NCBI GenBank assembly: GCA_031282385.1
Contig: JAITDV010000258.1
Location: forward strand, 1-10,500
DNA: 10,500 nt
Source of the DNA: Planctomycetaceae bacterium
GTDB taxonomy: Bacteria; Planctomycetota; Planctomycetia; Pirellulales; Thermoguttaceae
Direction: 5' to 3'
The position numbers and the translations under genes were made by a program. The notes beneath the pieces were generated by a model, which did no database searches, had not been told where the DNA came from, and saw only the letters and a list, made by a program, of their open reading frames with translations. The stretch's first letter is position 1; the number at the start of each line of letters is the position of its first letter. Below, piece after piece: positions 8,088 through 10,500 of the stretch.

Positions 8088-8508
8088 TACCGTCAATTAG
8101 AAAACAACTACAGGAATAAAAAATCCTCAAAAATTTTTTTAATCTTTCTTTTGTTTTTTCATAAATTCTGCTTCTTTTTGGAAAAAGATATTGCTTCCTG
8201 CTTGAGATTTTGGGTAATGATATTTTCGTTGTTGTCAAAAGACGCTATTGGGAAGTTTGTAAACTTGTGCATATATTGGCAAATTCTTTTTGTAAATCTT
8301 TATCGGTTTCAAACATTCTCGTAACATCATTAAATTTTGATTCGTCTTTGATGGTGAAATTGCTGAGCTTAACATTGCCTTCCGCATCAATATTGATAGC
8401 AATTTCTTCTTTGAAATCAAGCGATATATTATTTTCTGTCAACTTGTTAACTAATAATTGTTCCATGTTTTCGGGACCGAAATACGTGTTTTTACTGTCG
8501 TTGGCAAC
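8088..8508 (-). pseudogene. Decayed copy of an unrecognised gene family (paralogue of 8927-9715)
   Basis: From about 8508 to 8248 the minus strand encodes VANDSKNTYFGPENMEQLL, NNISLDFKEEIAINIDAEGN and ETDKDLQKEFANIC. This clearly aligns with IANGSNSNN...MEKFLL, NNISLNAKEGFIIKINSED and ETDEDLQKELTDIC of the plus-strand copy. The frame stops at TAG 8245-8247, but DNA similarity continues after a shift: SFDNNENIITQ and EAISFSK, open to 8159. After a second shift AEFMKKQKERLKK matches PEFVKKVVERLKR at 9925-9962. A 13-bp match AATTGACGGTAAT ends the similarity near 8088. The 5' part is replaced by a transposase fragment at 8509-8646, making a chimeric ORF with a possible TTG start at 8583. The family and function are not recognised. 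Confidence 0.65.
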
Positions 8509-8646
8509 TCGAATCGAAGGAATCACCGGACAATGGTTCAAACTCATTTCGCGATGAATCGCAACAGCTCCGTACTCGCCCAAAGCGCTTTTTCGTTGTA
8601 GGTTTTTTGTTGCGTTGATGTATTTTTAGGTTAGAGAAAAGGTCTA
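8509..8646 (-). mobile_element. Fragment of an integrase-type (rve/IS481-like) transposase gene
   Basis: The minus strand, in frame with the downstream ORF, reads INATKNLQRKSALGEY and then GAVAIHREMSLNHCPVIPSI. This strongly recalls the segment before the DDE core of integrase-type transposases (LGE.GA.AI.RE ... P.PS.RTI.RI); the identification is from memory. It is cut off after PSIR at about 8509, where the unknown gene begins, and upstream by a TAA at 8626-8628. Bases 8589-8646 recur at 9802-9859 with three differences. Confidence 0.55.
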
Positions 8647-8651
8647 ATTAA

Positions 8652-9715
8652 GTTCTTGGACGTGCTGCGAAAAATCATTTGTCGAATCATGCTTTGATCA
8701 AAGAAAAAATATCTGTTGCGAATGATTCGTCTGATGTTTTAACAACATCTCGTGGAAACAGATTATTTTATCGGTTGCCAGTAATTATGTTCCTTCATTA
8801 CCGGCGAATAAAACTAATGTTATCAACGAAACTTCAGGAGTCCAATTATCGGAAACACCAGATACAACTCTATTATCTGTTGATTTATCTGAAAATGTTT
8901 TTTCAACAGATAATCTGATTGAGAGTATGCCTCAAGATGATTCTGCGAATAATGTTTCTTCAGATGCAGAATTTGGTTTATCGACAATTGTATCCGAAAG
9001 GTATTCTTCTTATCCTGATGTTGCTGAATTATCTATTGATTCGTTTTTGATAGATTTATACAAATCTAATATTAGCAAATTCAATCAAGATAAATATCTT
9101 GCACTCCAGAGAAAGTATTCCGTACAAAGAGAATCGGGAGGTGTGGTTTATACATTTCTAATGCCGGTGCCGTGGGAGGAAATAAGTCATGAAAAATTTT
9201 GGATAGTTATTTGGAGTATCTCAAAACAAGCGGAAAAAAATTCTATGACGAAAGTACAATTAACGAAGCGGAAAAAATTTTTGGTTAACAAAAAATTGTC
9301 TTGTAAAATCGCAACACAGGGAGAAAGAAACTACTCAATTGGTATAATTGCAAACGGAAGTAATAGTAATAATGCCAACCACACAAATATGGAAAAGTTC
9401 TTGCTTGGCAAATTGGTTAAAAACAATATATCGCTTAATGCCAAAGAAGGATTTATTATCAAAATAAATTCAGAAGATGTTTTTACTCTAGGCGACCACA
9501 ATATCAAAAATTCATCCAAAGTTAATGAGATTAAAAAAATGATTGAAACCGATGAAGATTTACAAAAAGAATTAACCGATATATGCGCAAACTTGCCTTC
9601 CAACGCATGGTCTTTTAACAACAACACAAATATCATTCCCAAAAATTCCAACGATGAAGCAATATCTTGTTCACAATTAACTTCTGTTTCATTAGACCTT
9701 TTCGCTAACCTGTAG
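8652..9715 (+). pseudogene. Unrecognised Ser/Asn/Asp-rich protein, frameshifted (longest intact stretch 8927-9715)
   Basis: The ATG at 8927 gives 262 residues, but the same frame is open back to 8735 with protein-like residues (NYVPSLPANKTNVINETSGV, SVDLSENVFSTDNLIESM), so 8927 is probably not the true start. Before that, another frame from 8652 reads RAAKNHLSNHALIKEKISVA, NDSSDVLTTSRGN. A one-base loss near the T run at 8766-8769 would join them. Inside the ORF, bases 9196-9285 read more naturally in the next frame (ILDSYLEYLKTSGKKFYDES), suggesting a compensating pair of indels. The C-terminal part (MEKFLLGKLVKNNISL, INSEDVFTLG, ETDEDLQKELTDICANLP) is shared with the minus-strand paralogue. 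The stop at 9713-9715 is directly followed by a palindromic element. No signal peptide is visible because the N-terminus is uncertain. Function unknown. Confidence 0.55.
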
Positions 9716-9784
9716 GAGACCACCCCTGACCCCTCCGAAGGAGGAGAATTATTCCCCTCCTTCGGAGGGGTTAGGGGTGGTCTC
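9716..9784. repeat. Near-perfect 69-bp GC-rich palindrome (REP/MITE-like)
   Basis: The left arm 9716-9744 (GAGACCACCCCTGACCCCTC, then CGAAGGAGG) is the reverse complement of 9756-9784 except for one G-T pair. The central 11 bases also pair around 9750 with one mismatch, so the whole 69 bp is a dyad. It starts one base after the TAG of the upstream ORF. It could fold into a strong RNA hairpin but has no U-tract, so it is not a classic terminator. A degenerate extra right arm (CGGAGGAGTTAAAGGCGGTT) follows at 9784-9803. Confidence 0.92.
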
Positions 9785-9794
9785 GGAGGAGTTA

Positions 9795-9859
9795 AAGGCG
9801 GTTTTTTGTTGTAGTTTTTTTGTTGTGTTGATGTATTTTTAGGTTAGAGAAAAGGTCTA
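9795..9859 (-). mobile_element. Second, shorter fragment of the same integrase-type transposase
   Basis: Bases 9802-9859 match 8589-8646 at 55 of 58 positions. The minus strand reads KYINTTKKLQQKTAF, parallel to KYINATKNLQRKSAL in the first fragment. Similarity fades into the degenerate palindrome arm on the left. It interrupts the plus-strand gene remnant between 9715 and 9860. Confidence 0.6.
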
Positions 9860-9964
9860 TTAGATTCTATCACCGGAGATTTTGGAGTGACGAAGTCAGA
9901 ATTTCTGGACAAATTGAAGGAGCCGGAATTTGTGAAAAAAGTAGTCGAAAGATTAAAAAGGACT
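9860..9964 (+). pseudogene. Detached C-terminal fragment of the unrecognised gene family
   Basis: The frame reads LDSITGDFGVTKSEFLDKLK, EPEFVKKVVERLKRT and stops at TAG 9964-9966 (last base two beyond the given end). EPEFVKKVVERLKR matches AEFMKKQKERLKK near the 3' end of the minus-strand copy, where it follows the rest of the gene with no insertion. The most economical reading is that this was the C-terminus of the 8652-9715 gene, split off by the palindrome and transposase fragment. A short GTG-started independent peptide is possible but unlikely. Confidence 0.5.
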
Positions 9965-9984
9965 TAGGTATTTTTTCTTTCAGT

Positions 9985-10020
9985 AATTGCTTTCAAATTG
10001 ACGGTAATGTAAAAGCAATT
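9985..10020. other. Inverted repeat AATTGCTTT / AAAGCAATT
   Basis: There are 9-bp perfect arms with an 18-base loop, just after the C-terminal fragment. It might be the relic of a terminator for the broken gene, but no clear T-run follows. Apart from this, 9965-10050 shows nothing. Confidence 0.3.
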
Positions 10021-10057
10021 TGGAAAATTTCTTTATTCAAGCAACTGGTATAACTAG

Positions 10058-10282
10058 TTGTCCCTGAAAAAGTCTTTTTGTTGTTTTAATGGTAGCCAAC
10101 TTGTTCGTAGCGAGTTCGTTTGAGCATCTGAAAGAGACTCCTTGTCAATTAATTTTGATAATATTTGCAAGGTTTTAAGGAAAATCTCGGATAAAACAAT
10201 AACTGCCTTGCAAATTATAACTCTAAATTGCAACCAGATAAGCACAGAATTTATAGCACCAAATGACTTTTCCAGGGACAAC
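10058..10282. mobile_element. 225-bp MITE with about 20-bp terminal inverted repeats
   Basis: The left end TAGTTGTCCCTGAAAAAGTC (10055-10074) and the reverse complement of the right end (10265-10284) match at 19 of 20 positions. TAACTAG occurs at both flanks (10051-10057 and 10283-10289) and fits a 7-8 bp target duplication, with a one-base ambiguity about the exact ends. Inside is a second inverted repeat, ATTTGCAAGG (10163-10172) / CCTTGCAAAT (10206-10215). No transposase fits in this length, so it is non-autonomous. The parent IS family was not identified. Confidence 0.8.
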
Positions 10283-10293
10283 TAACTAGACTT

Positions 10294-10396
10294 TATACTG
10301 CTCGTACTATAAATTGTGCAACTCCAAAGCGTAAAAGCCTGCTTTCCGATAGGTAAGCAGGCTGCAACAAAGGAAATTTAAAGTGTGAACAGTTTA
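10294..10396 (+). repeat. 103-bp MITE-like repeat, copy B
   Basis: It starts TATACTGCTCGTACTATAAA and ends AAAGTGTGAACAGTTTA. The hairpin GCCTGCTT / AAGCAGGC around loop TCCGATAGGT is perfect. It starts five bases after the flank of the 225-bp MITE and overlaps copy C by the dinucleotide TA. Confidence 0.93.
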
Positions 10397-10497
10397 TACT
10401 ATTCGTACTATAAATTGCGTGACTCAAGAGCGTAAAAGCCTGCTTTCCGATAGGTAAGCAGGCGAAGGTGAAGGAAATTTAAAGTGTGAACAGTTTA
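10395..10497 (+). repeat. 103-bp MITE-like repeat, copy C
   Basis: This is a direct tandem partner of copy B with a period of 101 bp. It starts TATACTATTCGTACTATAAA and has the same perfect central hairpin and the same end. It stops three bases before the window edge, so whether the array continues is unknown. Confidence 0.93.
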
Positions 10498-10500
10498 AAA

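Noticed and set aside
8044..8238. Minus-strand 64-residue ORF
   Set aside because: It overlaps repeat copy E and mixes frames of the decayed gene copy; only the EKTKERLKKF-like DNA is explained by homology, in another frame.
9716..9784. Rho-independent terminator
   Set aside because: The stem is strong but much longer than usual, is not followed by a T-run, and belongs to a dispersed repeat family.
10054..10281. 75-residue minus-strand protein-coding gene
   Set aside because: It begins and ends inside the inverted ends of a MITE, has no ribosome binding site and no recognisable domain.
10294..10497. CRISPR array from the tandem repeats at the window end
   Set aside because: The two 103-bp units are almost adjacent with no spacers, and the same unit occurs singly elsewhere.

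Overview
This AT-rich window looks like accessory chromosome from a planctomycete-like bacterium. The lineage call rests mainly on the large secretin. Its tail after the secretin core (RLHWCLSDVVKLTG and onward) resembles the C-terminal extension I associate with planctomycete GspD/PilQ-like proteins. A Tat-signal aldo/keto reductase and a small Asn-rich lipoprotein are compatible with that. The lineage call is an inference from memory.

Layout. Positions 1-1556 (+) hold two tandem paralogues of the Rpn / PD-(D/E)XK nuclease family. The first is cut by the window edge and has lost a key acidic residue; the second is complete, with an intact D...ExQ motif and a fourfold FNNG repeat. Positions 1590-6468 (-) hold a 1278-residue secretin followed by a lipoprotein; these may act together in a type II secretion or type IV pilus-like envelope machine. 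Positions 6508-6731 (-) carry a frameshifted small membrane-protein ORF just upstream of the secretin. Positions 7000-7929 (-) encode the aldo/keto reductase.

From about 7930 to the end the window is dominated by decay and small repeats. Two diverged copies of an unrecognised gene family lie back to back (8088-8508 on -, 8652-9964 on +). Both are broken by frameshifts. Next to or inside them are two fragments of what appears to be one integrase-type transposase (8509-8646 and about 9795-9859).

Three families of small non-autonomous repeats are visible. (1) A 103-bp element with TIR-like ends and a central hairpin has five copies (2451, 6887, 7979, 10294, 10395), the last two head-to-tail and sharing a TA. 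(2) A GC-rich palindrome of about 70 bp is near-perfect at 9716-9784 and degenerate at 6739-6809. (3) A 225-bp MITE at 10058-10282 has 20-bp inverted ends and a TAACTAG direct repeat.

No tRNA, rRNA, CRISPR array or complete defence system was seen. The most novel-looking signal is the 103-bp repeat family, together with the decayed, transposon-riddled gene pair.
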